Source: Nemophila menziesii
Lineage: Eukaryota > Streptophyta > Magnoliopsida > Boraginales > Hydrophyllaceae
DNA length: 64,000 bases
Assembly (NCBI GenBank): GCA_029959085.1
Contig: JARWIR010000023.1
Span: 7,763,860 to 7,827,859 of the forward strand
Direction: 5' to 3'
A program made the translations under genes and the position numbers. Shown piece by piece: positions 22,871 to 34,935 of the stretch. Within the stretch, counting starts at the first letter, position 1. The number at the start of each line of letters is the position of its first letter. Below the pieces are notes generated by a model. That model was not told the origin of the DNA and did not search any database. It saw only the letters and a list, made by a program, of their open reading frames with translations.

Positions 22871-23631
22871 GAGGTCCTTTTAGACAAGAGAAAAAGGAAA
22901 TATTAGGCTTTCTTAACACCGAGAATCTTAAAGCTTTTCATAAAATCTTCAAACATTCAAACAAGATTCATTCATCTTCTATTCTTTACAAGATGGAATC
23001 CAAAAGCCATTACGACCCAAAGAACAACAATCTTCAAAGTCTAAGAACCTCATCTCAAACATAGTTGATCGTGAGTTGTGGGTGAAGAGAGATTACGAAA
23101 AGAACATATGCAATTCAATCCAAGAGGGAAGTGGGAAGCTTAACAAATAAAAAGGTGAAGAAATAACTCAGGAAAACACAGGAAAAACCAATTCTCATCC
23201 TCATATTGGCGAAAAAGAAACCAAAACCCGAAGTGAATACACAACGAAATAAGAGGTAAAACCTGAGAAAAAAAGTCCCAGAGGAAGAAATAAGCGAAAC
23301 AACAAATTGAGAAGGATCATCTTTCTTCCTCCACTCCGCAAGAAGGTATGGATAGCTTTGAACCTAAAATTCCAAATTAGGCAGTGGCACTATTTAACAG
23401 GATGGAGAAAGTATAGAAGATACATCATAGTAATGTCATGAACCAATTGAGTATCATGCAAGATGTCAAAAAAGTCCAAATGAACATTAGAGCGGAAATC
23501 AATGAAACCTCAGTCAATCACGAATTCGAGAGGATGTACTTCAGACACGTACCATCTTCTAACCCTTATTCTTAATTACTTCTAATTGTGTTAGTGTCTA
23601 CTAGTAATTTTATTAATTTTGATTCTTTTTC

Positions 23632-23651
23632 GAGTCATGGGGATACGAATC
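23632..23651 (+). other. degraded GGGA hairpin in E3
   Basis: GAGTCATG-GGGA-TACGAATC keeps the loop and most of the stem of the E1 hairpin, followed by a weakened purine block gtgggtggag. Decay here fits the older age of E3. Confidence 0.5.
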
Positions 23652-24173
23652 AGTTTGTAGTTGTGGGTGGAGTACTCGTTGTCCTCATTCCCGTTTTGCG
23701 TTTAGTTGTTTTTCAAAAATCAATAAAGTATAAAAAGTGTAGAGAATGTAGTGAATGTGCCTTTTAAGAAATTTGTTTAAAAAGTTAATGATAGGAAATA
23801 GTGTGTTCATGAACTTTTTGACAAATTGTGTAGTGTTCATGCATGAAAGCATTTAATAAGGGATAAAAAGGTTTAATGAGCAATGCATAAAAGTTAAGTT
23901 TAAACTTATGAAGATGTGAGTGGTGTGTAAAACTTGAGGTTGAAACTAGTGAAATAACCCGCTTAATTTATGAAATAAAAGTGAGAAAGAAACGAACCCT
24001 AGTAGTTTAGAAAATGATTAAGGATTTTCTTTGATAGCCCTTTGTTTCCTATATCTTGCTTACTAATACTTTTTTGTAATATCCTTATTAGGCAAATTCT
24101 AGCCTATGTAGGTTTTATTAGATAACCACGTTATAAGCCTTTACCCTTTAGTTTTAGGACTTGACCATATGAC

Positions 24174-25704
24174 TGGTGGTGCCTAGGGTGTGATAAAAAT
24201 AAGATAAATAAAGCTCAAGAAAACTACGCACTCTCACCCTAGACGGGCACAGTACTGCAAGTATTACAGGACGTATGCAAGTTTTAATGATAAGTAGAGT
24301 TCGTTCTCAGGGACTTAAGTGTGTTAATCGCGTAGGAAACAATATCGAGTAAAAGTAAATCATTAAAAGACAGAAAATAAAGCAAATAGGAATTAGAGAT
24401 TAATAAACTAAAACTAGGAAAATAAAGACAATAAAGTAAATAACTGAGAAGATGAGATGAGAGATATAGCTTAGATTTTGCTAGTATGCACTAATCCTTC
24501 TAATTCTATCTATAAATCTAGTTCATAAGGGAGAATATTAGCTCTTGGTATACTTAGTCAGGATTCTAAATTCCCCAATCTTAGACCTTGAGAGCGACTA
24601 AGGGGGCTACGGCACAACCAAGACGAGGACTCAAATAGGGTTATCAAATGCCACTAAGGCCCTATCCAGCACACTACAATCAATTGGTGATATGGTGGTT
24701 AAATCAAACCCTAATGACTATCTAGTTAGAAGTATGTTTTGTCAGAACTGCTATCGACACTAGACATTGTGTGGTGGTTCAATAGTTAAACACCCAGTTA
24801 CGGTGACCGTCTAACTACTATTAAAACAATCCTAAAGTGATCAGTTCTAGGAAAACCAATAAATTAAAACACATAAACAAATATAAAGTAAGTAGCTAAT
24901 ATCAGATTAAAACATATAATTCCCAAAGAAACTTAGATAAAAGAATTAGAATTTATAGTTATATATGATGCAAAACCCAAGCTATGGGAGGTTTAGTTCA
25001 TACCTGAAGGAAATAAACTAAAAGAAATTACAAAAGACATCATCTTGCTCTCTATAATAAGCTGGAAGAATAAAACCTTAAGGACTAATTACTATGAGGC
25101 AAGGATGATCTACAAGTGATATAAGGGTGTATTTATAGGTGTTTAGAAGACCTAATTCGTTTTCTTGAGGAAGAGGTAAGTTATTGGACTTCTAGCCCAA
25201 CTCAAATTCGTATGGAAATAAAGATAAACACTGTTGCACCGTTTTGAGCATATCTTCTTGGTTATTGGTCCGTTTGAGCTCCATAAGATACCAAAAGAAT
25301 CGCAACAGAATTATCTATCCACTGAAGAAGGAAATCTCCAAATTCGGCCTATTTATTAGGTAAAAACCCATATCTTTGGATGTGTATGCAGAATCCCAGA
25401 TTTAGGCAGCTTTTCCTTTTCCATGTTTTTAGCTTTTGTTTCCTTATCTCCAATTACCATGCTAATATCTTTCCATAAGTTGTTGTCTTTGACTTGGACT
25501 CTAATTAATCTCCATAATTATCTTTAAAGCTTAACACTAAATAAACAATTAAACACAATATGCTCTAAAAATAATAATTCTACAAATCAAGACTCAAAAT
25601 AGGAAAGTGCACTAAAACTCAAGAAAATCGACATTATTGACTTCTAAAACACTAAAAATGATGTCTCATCTTAACATAAATCTATCACAAATGAGGAGAC
25701 ATCA
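24174..25704 (-). repeat. E4 3' LTR
   Basis: Starts tggtggtgcctaggg and ends gaggagacatca, identical in length to the LTR at 32536-34066. It lies next to the ATGAC target duplication on the outer side and the polypurine tract on the inner side. Confidence 0.95.
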
Positions 25705-25717
25705 AGACCCCCAACTC
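25705..25717 (-). promoter_or_regulatory. E4 polypurine tract
   Basis: Minus-strand gagttgggggtct directly before the LTR. It is the expected plus-strand primer of reverse transcription. Confidence 0.85.
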
Positions 25718-27278
25718 AAAGTTGTATCGTCCGATACAATAAAAGATAAAAACATAGGGAAGTCTATAAATACACACTTATAAAATTCTCAACACAATGG
25801 GAAAAACATAGCAGAATATATAGAATAAACCTAAAGCACATAACTCAGAAAATTTCATGCAATAATATCCATAAACTACATACCAGAACACTTCTCATAT
25901 CCACAATCAACACGGCTTGAATTCAAGATCAGATTAGTTTCGCAATGTAAGAAGGATTGGGACTTTACTCAGTTCCCCAAGAGAGCTATAGATTGTTCAT
26001 CAAACCTCACTAGTATTCCAAGATCCACTCAACTACTCTCTAATGGCTCAATCACTTCTCAATTACATAGCAAAGAATCACAAGGTCTTTAAGGTTGTAA
26101 ATTAGGCTTAGGGACGGTATGGTAGTATATTTGGATAATTTGGAGTGAGCTTTTGGCTCTCTCCTCACTAGCCATCAACGACTCGCCCTAGAGCTTGAGT
26201 TACTCTCATAAAACGTTTCTCACTCAACCCAATGAATTCCTTGATGCACAATTTAGCATCCCCAATAACCCATTTAAAGCTTTAGATGTTCACATAAAAA
26301 TCCACTTTACCGGTCCGAATATATATATATTTTCTTTTCTTTTCAAATCAATTTTTTTCTATAGCTATGACTCTCCTTTAATGTTGAGATATCACGCTAT
26401 TTTTTCATATATATTTTTTCTTTTAATGCCCTTATTGGCAGAATTAGCTCGAAGCTTCTTTTTCATTCACTATTACCCCGGCAAAGGTTACAATAAAAAC
26501 ATGTGAATCATCATTAATGTAAAGCACAAAGCATAATTAATAATCTCAAAATCCCAACATAACATAACAATTCCCATAATGGTGGACCCACCACCCCAAA
26601 CTCAAGCTCTAAAATAACTGTCTATGCATCGCGATTCGAGTGTGGGTCATATGGAAAAAGTCCTAAAATCTAAAGGATATGGCTTATAACGTGTTTCAAT
26701 AAAAAAACTTTAGAAAGGCTAGAAGGGGCTGAGAAGGATATATCATATAAAATCAAAAATCACAAGGTGAGAAGGTATAAAAAGGCTTCAAAGGCTTCAA
26801 AATATGAAAGAACCGCCTTGATCACTTTCTACACTATGTAATTTAGTTATTTTCTTACCTTTAGCACTTTCATCAAATGGGTTTTCAACTAGCTTGGATC
26901 TCACGGCCTACACACTTCTCAAGGTTCCCTGAGATCGAACATACATTCTATCGCATTGCTCACTAATCTTTTCTTTACTATCAACGTGTGTTTTCCTGCA
27001 AATACTCAAAGCATACAAATAACATAGCTCCTAAACCTATCACTTTCTATCATTAATCTACTGAGCTTATGCTTTCAAGCTATTAAACACACTCTACATC
27101 TAATTCCCATGTATAAAAAAATTTAATTTCTACCTAAAAACAGAAAAATGGAGATGAGAGACAACGAATCCCCACACCCCAACTCAAAAATGAGCCGTGT
27201 CCCCACGACTCGAAAAAGACTCGAAAAACAGAAATTAAAATTAGCAAATAGACATATTTACAGAACATACTCTCGAGG
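25718..27278 (-). other. E4 noncoding 3' region
   Basis: Carries minus-strand purine blocks gagtttggggtgg at about 26591-26605 and gagttggggtgtgggg at about 27171-27187. It also holds the GGGA hairpin at 27192-27211 and the block gtgaggagagagccaaaag near 26155. These occur in the same order in E1 and E2. The short plus-strand ORF at 26195-26506 is not credible. Confidence 0.75.
27192..27211 (-). other. GGGA-loop hairpin in E4
   Basis: Minus strand GAGTCGTG-GGGA-CACGGCTC; one stem position is changed relative to E1 but still pairs as a T-G wobble. It precedes the purine block, as in E1. Confidence 0.75.
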
Positions 27279-28486
27279 CTATTGCCTCGCATCATTGATA
27301 TCCAAAGTTGGAACTGCTGGACCTTTCGTTAATTGCTCAAGGAGTTTCATGATGTGCACTTGATTAGCATTGATTTGTGCCACATCATTGACTAAGGAAG
27401 TTTGAGCTGCTTCGAATTTCGTTAAACGCTCCTCCATCTTCTCTTGCTATATTTGCTTCTTTTCTTCTTTCGAGACTTGAGTAGAACCCGCTCTTCGAAA
27501 GATCTCTTTGATCCAAGCATTATCAATATACCTCATCTTAATTTCGAGTTTCTCTTCTTCACCCAATACTACATTCGCTTTTCGCACAAGACACGTGATC
27601 ATAGTTGGAAATTTAACATTATAAACTGATTTAGGAGAGACCGGTAGAATCGTTTCACCTCCTCATAGATCAACTGTGCCACATCAACTTCTTCTCCTCT
27701 CAAAATACAATCCAAAAGTAAAGCGTACTTCATAGTCACATCCAAAGTTCGTGTGTTTCCGAAGATGTTAGGGACAAGGAAATTGTGCCAAATTCTTGCA
27801 TCTGCTTGAAGATATTTGTAAGGCCAAGGTGCCTTCAATTCTCCCTTATGTGATTGCACTTTCTCCCTATCTAAGACATGCTCAAAAAGTAATTCCTCAT
27901 CAAAGATTTTTCGTTTAGCAACCGCTTCTTCAAATTTGCAAACACCTTTCAGTTTCTTAAACTTTAAGTGGTTTCTAATCTCATCAACTGTGAAAGGAAC
28001 TAACTTTCCTCTAATCGGAACACAACCTTTACTATCTCGCCTAAAGAGGCCTAAATAGAATTCCAATACTAACTCATGACATAGTTCAAATCGGCTTACC
28101 ATGAACGTAGACCAACCCAATTTATCACCAAGCTCTAAGAATCTCTTGTATTCTCCATCTCTAATTTCTTCCTTGAATACTTTCTCATAGGCAAAAGGTA
28201 GTTCTTTTAATTGTTTCTCTGCAGAAATCTTCAGAGCTCTTGAAGTATCCACTTTCTCTATAGGTATAAGATCTTGTTGAGGTTGACTTTTCTCCTTTGC
28301 ATAATAATAAAGCTTTTTTCCATTACGATCAAACAAAGGTATCCCACTCTTCTCTACTTTCTCTTTACCCTTTGATTTAGAACTAGAACCTTTGTCAATT
28401 GATTTCTTCTTGTTTAAATCCAATCCCTTGTTACTCTTCACCTCCCTCTTGTTGGATAAAATTGTTGTTCTATTAGTCATCTTCAA
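27279..28486 (-). pseudogene. E4 third ORF (env-like position; plant transposon protein family)
   Basis: From the ATG at 28486 a 295-codon frame begins with a Lys/Ser-rich basic head (KGSSSKSKGKEKVEKSG) and then a globular part with ELVLEFYLGLFRRD, VPIRGKLVPFTVDEIRNHL and ARIWHNFLVPNIFGNTRTLD. It resembles the 'putative plant transposon protein' family found in the third ORF of Athila-type elements. Near 27640 the frame shifts; the other frame continues through a charged helical tail (EERLTKFEAAQ, VNDVAQINANQVHIMKLLEQL) to a stop at 27279, with one in-frame TAG on the way. I see no signal peptide or membrane segment, so there is no direct support for a viral envelope function. Confidence 0.75.
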
Positions 28487-28924
28487 TTAACCCCCAACTC
28501 AAAGCTTTAGCAATCCTTGAAAATTAAACTCTTGAATTAATGGTTGAACAAGCTTGATTTTGCCTAGGATAGGTGAATTGGTGATGAATCTCTATGTGGG
28601 TAAGGTGGATTTGTAATGGGTAGGCTTGGATTTTAGAAATTGTGTGATGAATTTTTGAAATTTGGCTCTTTGATTCTTCAATTGGATGAATTTGGTGATG
28701 ATTGGTAGCTTGAATCTCTCTTGTAATTATGTGGAGAAAGGATTTGATGTGTTTTTCTTGATGATTGGGTAGTGTTTTGGTGATTGGTGAAGGTTTTGAC
28801 GAGCTTCAATGGAGTTAGGAGAGTTGTGGAGATGAAAAAGAGGGTTTGGGTTTATAAAATTCGGAACTAAAAGATTAATATCTCCTTTATACACCAAATC
28901 CCATAAGTTTTTCTCTCTCTGGCG

Positions 28925-29300
28925 GCGCTGCGGACTACCCATGCGGACCATGGGGTGCACCGCAGGGTAGTCCGCGACATCTGATGCTCGGAAATTTTTG
29001 CTCTCTGGATTGGACCCGTGGTAGGACCCCGTGGCACGTGTTTCTTCCTCGCGGACCAGGGCGCGGTACACCGGAGGGTACCCCGCGCCTTCTGTAGCTA
29101 TCTCCGTCAAAATACCCGTGGCACCTACCCCGTGGCACGCGTTTTTGAGGCGCGGACCATGGTGCGGTATAGGGGGGTAGTCCGCGGGTCATATTTTTCT
29201 GGTTTCTGGATCAGACCCGTGGCTCTACCCGTGGTACGGGTTTTGACCTCGCGGACCAGGGCTGCGGACCATGGGTAGTCTGCAGGGGTAGTCCGCGGGG
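28925..29300 (-). repeat. four GC-rich hairpin modules in E4
   Basis: Modules at about 28925-28975, 29049-29090, 29152-29190 and 29251-29300, spaced about 100-125 bp apart. Each begins like gcggactaccc or cgcggacca and ends like gggtagtccgc or its variants, so each can fold back. The linkers also repeat (gacccgtgg, cccgtggcac). This is the most GC-rich part of the window and lies between the pol remnant and the third ORF. Confidence 0.85.
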
Positions 29301-29463
29301 TGCATTCTTTTGCTCCAAAAATTTTCCTCGCGTTCCCTAACTCGATTTCTCCAATTTCTACACACCAAAAACACTAATACCTTTCTCAAATATGCATTAT
29401 CAACTAAAAACACTAAAATAAACTTAAACTAAAAACATAAAAGACATGAAAACATAAAAAAAC

Positions 29464-29481
29464 TACGGGTCATCTCCCGTA
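29464..29481 (-). other. conserved post-ORF hairpin, E4 copy
   Basis: Minus strand TACGGG-AGATGA-CCCGTA, a perfect 6-bp stem with a 6-nt loop, about 45 bp after the integrase remnant stop. It is preceded by gacgttaaacaaaagtact, which matches gacgtaaaaaacaaaagtgc in E1. Confidence 0.65.
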
Positions 29482-29527
29482 CAGTACTTTTGTTTAACGT
29501 CTTTCAAAGTTAGACGTGTTACCTCTG

Positions 29528-29740
29528 TCAAGATTTGCGAATATAGCCTCCCCAACAATGAGTAAGCCTATGAACGTCCACTAATCTGCGCTTGACCCCA
29601 GTTTTGGGGCGAATTTCTATCACCTTGGCTGAAACAACCTTAGTGACAATGAATGGTCCCATCCACGAGTGGCCTATTCTCTCGTTTGTGAGCTTTCCAT
29701 AAGACTTCATGGCCAACCCCAAACTCAATGTTTGGCTCAG
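29528..29740 (-). pseudogene. E4 integrase C-terminal remnant
   Basis: The minus-strand frame contains HSWMGPFIVTKVVSAKVIEI, the GPF/Y-like C-terminal module of Ty3/gypsy integrases, and ends RLTHCWGGYIRKS. It lies directly after the protease with only a short joint. A single deletion therefore removed the integrase core, RNase H and RT. The piece may be kept only because it sits next to the 3' structural RNA region. Confidence 0.75.
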
Positions 29741-29765
29741 TATCCACAGGTTTTAAGTGGATCTT

Positions 29766-32375
29766 CTAAGGAGGGACTTTGTGATGTGAAAGGCTGTGGA
29801 TGATAGGCACGGTAGGATCCAACTTCCTTGGTTTCTTACCCAAGACATAGAAGGTCTCGGATACATTCTTTGCATGAAGGGTGATGGTCCCATCTTGGAA
29901 GTTGATCACACATTGACTTGTGGCCATGAAGGGCCGTCCAAGTATGATTGGAACCTGCTTATCTGCATCAAGCTCAAGAATAACAAAGTCAGTAGGGATG
30001 GCGATATTACCTACACGGACTAAGACGTCCTCCACTGTTCCCTATGTCCTTTTCAATGAGTTGTCAGCAAACTGCAACTTCACTGGAGTTTTCTCTGATT
30101 ACTGAAGTCCAAGTCTCTCGAACACGGACTTAGGCATAAGATTCACACCAGAACCCACATCGTACATAGCTTTCACCTTGAGCATACCATGTAATTGAAT
30201 AGGAAGGTTGAAACTTCCCGGATCTTTAAGCTTTGGAGGTAGCTCCTTCTCACTTCTTCTTGAAACTCTCAGGTTCTCTCTCGGGATCTCTACACTCGCC
30301 TCTTCCTCAGGAATAACTTGCGTGAACACTTGTTGCGGTGTAAGTCCTCTCTTCGCGATCTCAAGCATTTGGGCGTTGATATTTTCAGGTTGGTATGCCT
30401 CTACAAATGTCTTGAGAACAGTGTCATCAGTAGGATTTATATCAGGAATATTTGATGACAGTGGTTGAACAATAGGTGGCGATTCCACCTTCTCTTCTTC
30501 TTTCTCTTCTAGCACAGCAGGTGCCACTTCATCTTTTAATTCATCTTTTGATTCCTCCTTTGAGGCTTCTTCCTCTTTCTCTTTGGCCAACTCAGCTGCA
30601 TATTCCACTACCGATCGAATCTCCTCTTGCACCTTCCTCAGTAACTCTATGAACTCGTCTTTCTCTTGATCGTCCCCCACATAAACTTCAGAATAGTTAG
30701 ATTCCACGGGGCTAGACTTGGTTGGTTCTTCTTCAGTATTGGGAACTTCCACGGCACTAATGGCAGCATGTGGTGCTTCCTCTTTCGCTTTTTCAATCTC
30801 AAGGCATATAGCCTTGCAAGCTTCGAACCCATCATTGTCGTCACCTCCTTCGATTGCCTTCACTTCCTTTTGTTCTACAACACTTGTTAACACCTTGTTT
30901 AACTGTGTTACTTGAGTAGTTAGCATCTGAAGTATGGAATCGTGTCCTCTGACCTTCTCTTCTTGAGCGTTTATAGTTGTGTTCAAACGGTCTAGAGCTT
31001 GTACTATCTGTGAATTGTCCATAGATCCTTCTTGCGGATATTGAGGTAAAGCTTTCTGATCTAAGGAATCGGTATAGGCGTCTTGAGCAGGTTGTTGTGG
31101 AGGAGCAGGTCTATTCTGATATTGATTTTGGTACTGACCTCTCTGTTGGTAAGAATTGTTCTGGGGTCGCGGTTGATAATGACTAGGATTAGCGGCCCCT
31201 TGCGGATTTGAATACTGCATACCCGGATGGTTGCGGTTGCCCCATCGGTTGGATATAAAGTAAACAGATTGCGGATTTGATTCGCACTCTTCCCATGAAT
31301 GATCGTTAACTCCACATTGTTGACAACCTTGTGCTTCTTGTACTACCTTTGTAGCGGCTATATTTCTCTCCATCGCGATTCTCAGCTCCTTGATTTGATT
31401 TTCTAAAGATGATATTTGAGCTGAGTTCGCAGTTTCTGCATCTAAACGAATTGTTCCTCGGGTCTTTGAAATAGAAGCTCGCGTTGAAGGCCAACTTCTT
31501 TCTTGTTACATAATATATTCTAACACCTCAGAAGCTTCATTGTGATTCATGGACACAAAATTACCCTTTCCAATGTTATCCACCTTTTCTCTACCTTTAT
31601 CGTTAAGACCTTCATAGAACATAGCAAGTTGTAGAGCAGGTGTATAACCATGGAGCGGACATCTAATTAACTTTTGTTGAAACCTTGTCCATGCTTCTCC
31701 CACTGTTTCTCCATCTTCTTGGCAAAATCTTGCAAGCTCGGCTTGATCTTTAAGTCTCATGCTCTTCGGATAAAATCGGTTAAAGAACGCGGCTTGAAGT
31801 TCTCTCCAAGAGTGAATGGTTCCATGTGGTTGTCTCTCTAGCCAATCGCTAGCTCTTCCGGTCAAGAAAAACGAAAACATATGACAATACAGTTGCTCGC
31901 GTGTAATGCCAGGAGTAATGTAGGCATCACAAATCTGCATGAACTTCTGAATAGCTTTTACCAGATCTTGAATTGCTGTACCAGTGTAGAGTCCGAAACT
32001 TTGAAATTGACTGAGCATACCCGGATCGGGTCTAAATTTGATATTCGGAATCTCAGGAGGGCGGTAACCGATAGGTTGAACCTGGAATGGTACGTTAAGG
32101 CCAGGTAGGTCTTGTTCAACTCGGTTCTGTTGATTATTAAGATTATTCTGCCCATTACCTCCTCCTACTGGTAGTTGTACTCCTTCTTGTCCACCAAGTG
32201 GTGGATCTTGTTGTTGCCCCCCTTGTTGATTCTGCACTCCACCGAGTGGTGGTCCAAGTGGTGGATCTCGTTGGGATGCCATAACTCTTCTCAAGGCTAT
32301 TTCCTCATGAACTCGTTTGTTGTAAGGTCTGAAGCTCCTCTCAGGCTCCGATAAGGGAGGCCAAGAATTAAACAC
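29766..32375 (-). pseudogene. E4 gag-protease reading frame with in-frame stops
   Basis: From the ATG at 32375 one uninterrupted frame of about 870 codons, with no frameshift, covers gag and protease. Seen: a Pro/Gln-rich head (GPPLGGVQNQQGGQQQDPP), the retrotransposon gag core (FMQICDAYITPGITREQLY, FNRFYPKSMRLKDQAELAR), and a CX2CX4HX4C knuckle CQQCGVNDHSWEEC near 31315. A Gln/Glu-rich hinge and a retropepsin-like region follow, with DVGSGVNLMP (normally D-L/T-G-A) near 30140 and ILGRPFMATS near 29950. Stops at 31506, 30099 and about 30036 break it. Gag packages RNA and protease matures the particle. The missing frameshifts suggest recent death or recoding. Confidence 0.88.
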
Positions 32376-32511
32376 TGTGAAACCTGTAAAAGACTAAAGC
32401 AAACCCAAGCGTAAATCTGGAAAAATAAAAACTAAACTAAAAACTAAAAACTAAAAACTAATTAAAAACTAAAACTCGAAATAGATAACCCACACGCTAA
32501 CGAGACACAAG

Positions 32512-32529
32512 TCCCCGGCAGCGGCGCCG
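32512..32529 (-). promoter_or_regulatory. E4 primer-binding site
   Basis: Minus strand cggcgccgctgccgggga, 6 bp inside the 5' LTR. It differs from the E2 site at the first base only. It is the tRNA-primed start of minus-strand synthesis. Confidence 0.85.
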
Positions 32530-32535
32530 AAAACT

Positions 32536-34066
32536 TGGTGGTGCCTAGGGTGTGATAAAAATAAGATAAATAAAGCTCAAGAAAACTACGCAGTCTCACC
32601 CTAGACAGGCACAGTACTGCAAGTATTACAGGACGTATGCAAGTTTTACTGATAAGTGGAGTTCGTTCTCAGGGACTTAAGTGTGTTAATCGCGTAGGAA
32701 ACAATATCGAGTAAAAGTAAATCATTAAAAGACAGAAAATAAAGCAAATAGGAATTAGAGATTAATAAACTAAAACTAGGAAAATAAAGACAATAAAGTA
32801 AATAACTGAGAAGATGAGATGAGAGATATAGCTTAGATTTTGCTAGTATGCACTAATCCTTCTATTTCTATCTATAAATCTAGTTCATAAGGGAGAATAT
32901 TAGCTCTTGGTATACTTAGTCAGGATTCTAAATTCCCCAATCTAAGACCTTGAGAGCGACTAAGGGGGCTACGGCACAACCAAGACGAGGACTCAAATAG
33001 GGTTATCAAACGCCACTAAGGCCCTATCTAGCACACTACAATCAATTGGTGATATGGTGGTTAAATCAAACCCTAATGACTATCTAGTTAGAAGTATGTT
33101 TTGTCAGAACTGCTATCGACACTAGACATTTTGTGGTGGTTCAATAGTTAAACAACCAGTTACGGTGATCATCTAACTACTATTAAAACAATCCTAAAGT
33201 GATCAGTTCTAGGAAAGACAATAAATCAAAACACATAAACAAATATAAAGTAAGTAGCTAATATCAGATTAAAACATATAATTCCCAAAGAAACTTAGAT
33301 AGAAGAATTAGGATTCATAGTTATACATGATGCAAAACCCAAGCTATCGGAGGTTTAGTTCATACCTGAAGGAAATAAACTAAAAGAAATTACAAAAGAC
33401 ATCATCTTGCTCTCTACAATAAGCTGGAAGAATAAAACCTTAAGGACTAATTACTATGAGGCAAGGATGATTTACAAGTGATATAAGGGTGTATTTATAG
33501 GTGTTTAGAAGACCTAATTAGTTTTCTTGAGGAAGAGGTAAGTTATTGGACTTCTAGCCCAACTCAAATTCGTATGGAAATAAAGATAAACACTGCTGCA
33601 CCGTTTTGAGCATATCTTCTTCGTTATTTGTCCGTTTGAGCTTCATAAGATACCAAAAGAATCGCAACAGAATTATCTACCCACTGAAAAAGGAAATCTC
33701 CAAATTCGGCCTATTTCTTAGGTAAAAACCCATATCTTTGGACGTGTATGCGGAATCCCAGATTTAGGCAGCTTTTCCTTTTCCATCTTTTTAGCTTTTG
33801 TTTCCTTATCTCCAATTACCATGCTAATCTCTTTCCATAAGTTGTTGTCTTTGACTTGGACTCTAATTAATCTCCATAATTATCTTTAAAGCTTCACACT
33901 AAATAAACAATTAAACCCAATATGCTCTAAAAATAATAATTCTACAACTCAAGACTCAAAATAGGAAAGTGCACTAAAACTCAAGAAAATCGACATTATT
34001 GACTTCTAAAACACTAAAAATGATGTCTCATCTTAACATAAATCTATCACAAATGAGGAGACATCA
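32536..34066 (-). repeat. E4 5' LTR
   Basis: 1531 bp, same ends as the 3' LTR, adjoining the primer-binding site. On the minus strand a likely TATA element (ctataaatacacc) lies near 33497. It is followed by the ATGAC target duplication. Confidence 0.95.
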
Positions 34067-34935
34067 ATGACCAACTCTCGAATCACATGCCTAAGACTAG
34101 TTGTCTTAAAGCTTGAGTTTGGGGTGTTTGATTTAATTAATTAGAGGATATATTGGGTGGGTAGATTTTTATTTCGTGTTTATTCATTGCGCGCTTATCT
34201 GTAATCCATGCCGAATTATAAGAAAAGAGAAAGTTGAGAAAAAAAAAGAAAATAAGCAACACAAAGACTCACATAAAAAAGGGCCTTGTATTTGACTTAC
34301 AATATATATATATCTATATATATATATATATATGTGTGCATGAAAAAAGTAAAACAAAAATCTGGCATATGACATTTTGTGATATCGGTCAGGATTTGGA
34401 GATGCAACGCTTTAGCATCAAATGTGTTTAGTTAGATCGATTATAAGCGGAAACTCCAGCTCTAGGGCGATTAGTTGATGGATAGTGTGGAGAAGGCCAA
34501 AATCCACTCTAACTTATCCTTAATATTAATCACACCCTTCTTTAAGTCTACTCTACATCTTAAGATCGTAGAATTTTTAGCTATGTGGGTAAGTAACAGT
34601 TGAAAATTAGGGAGTAATTAAGTGGACCATTAGAAACTAATGAAAAAAATGAACACCATATGGATGCAATATCAACCTAAGAGAGAACCGCTCTTTCTTG
34701 CATTGCGAAATTAATCCACTTTTGAACTTGTTAGATTTGATTGTTTGTATATTATGCATATTTCTTTTATTATTTCTTGAACACCACTATATGAAACTTG
34801 TTAGAATAGTTTCTTTAGGTTTATTCATTGTTTTTAGATTCCCACATTTCTTCCATGGTTATTTGGACTTAGGCCCCTTTTGTTTTTCCTTTTCTTTTAT
34901 TTTGTCGAGACGACAAAACTTTGAGTTGGGGGTTT
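34067..34935 (+). other. E3 noncoding 3' region, resumed after E4
   Basis: Begins with the ATGAC duplication and continues E3 with gcttgagtttggggtg (34111-34126). A (TA)n run follows at about 34303-34334, then a variant of the conserved agtgaggagagagcc block near 34477. It ends with the polypurine tract gagttgggggtttt just before the 3' LTR. Confidence 0.75.

Larger units (their letters stand above)
24174..34066 (-). mobile_element. young nonautonomous Athila-like element E4
   Basis: A complete 9.9-kb minus-strand element with 1531-bp LTRs at both ends, a perfect target duplication ATGAC (24169-24173 and 34067-34071), a primer-binding site and a polypurine tract. I count roughly 40 substitutions and no net length difference between the LTRs, so it is the youngest insertion in the window with two LTRs. 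In transcription order it holds gag with protease, a short integrase C-terminal remnant, a post-ORF hairpin, a palindrome cluster, an env-like/third ORF, and a noncoding 3' region. RT, RNase H and the integrase core are missing, so it must have used enzymes from another element. Confidence 0.93.

Noticed and set aside
27599..28486. Env (membrane glycoprotein) call for the E4 third ORF
   Set aside because: No signal peptide or membrane helix is visible; only the position is env-like.
28727..29413. Overlapping ORFs on both strands near 29 kb, rich in Arg, Gly and Pro
   Set aside because: They arise from the GC-rich palindromic modules of E4, which lack stop codons by composition; no codon pattern supports translation.
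30208..30915. Plus-strand ORFs opposite the E4 gag-protease frame
   Set aside because: Antisense shadows of a recognisable gag-protease frame.
34184..34431. ORFs with runs of Tyr-Ile
   Set aside because: Translations of the TA microsatellite at about 34303-34334.
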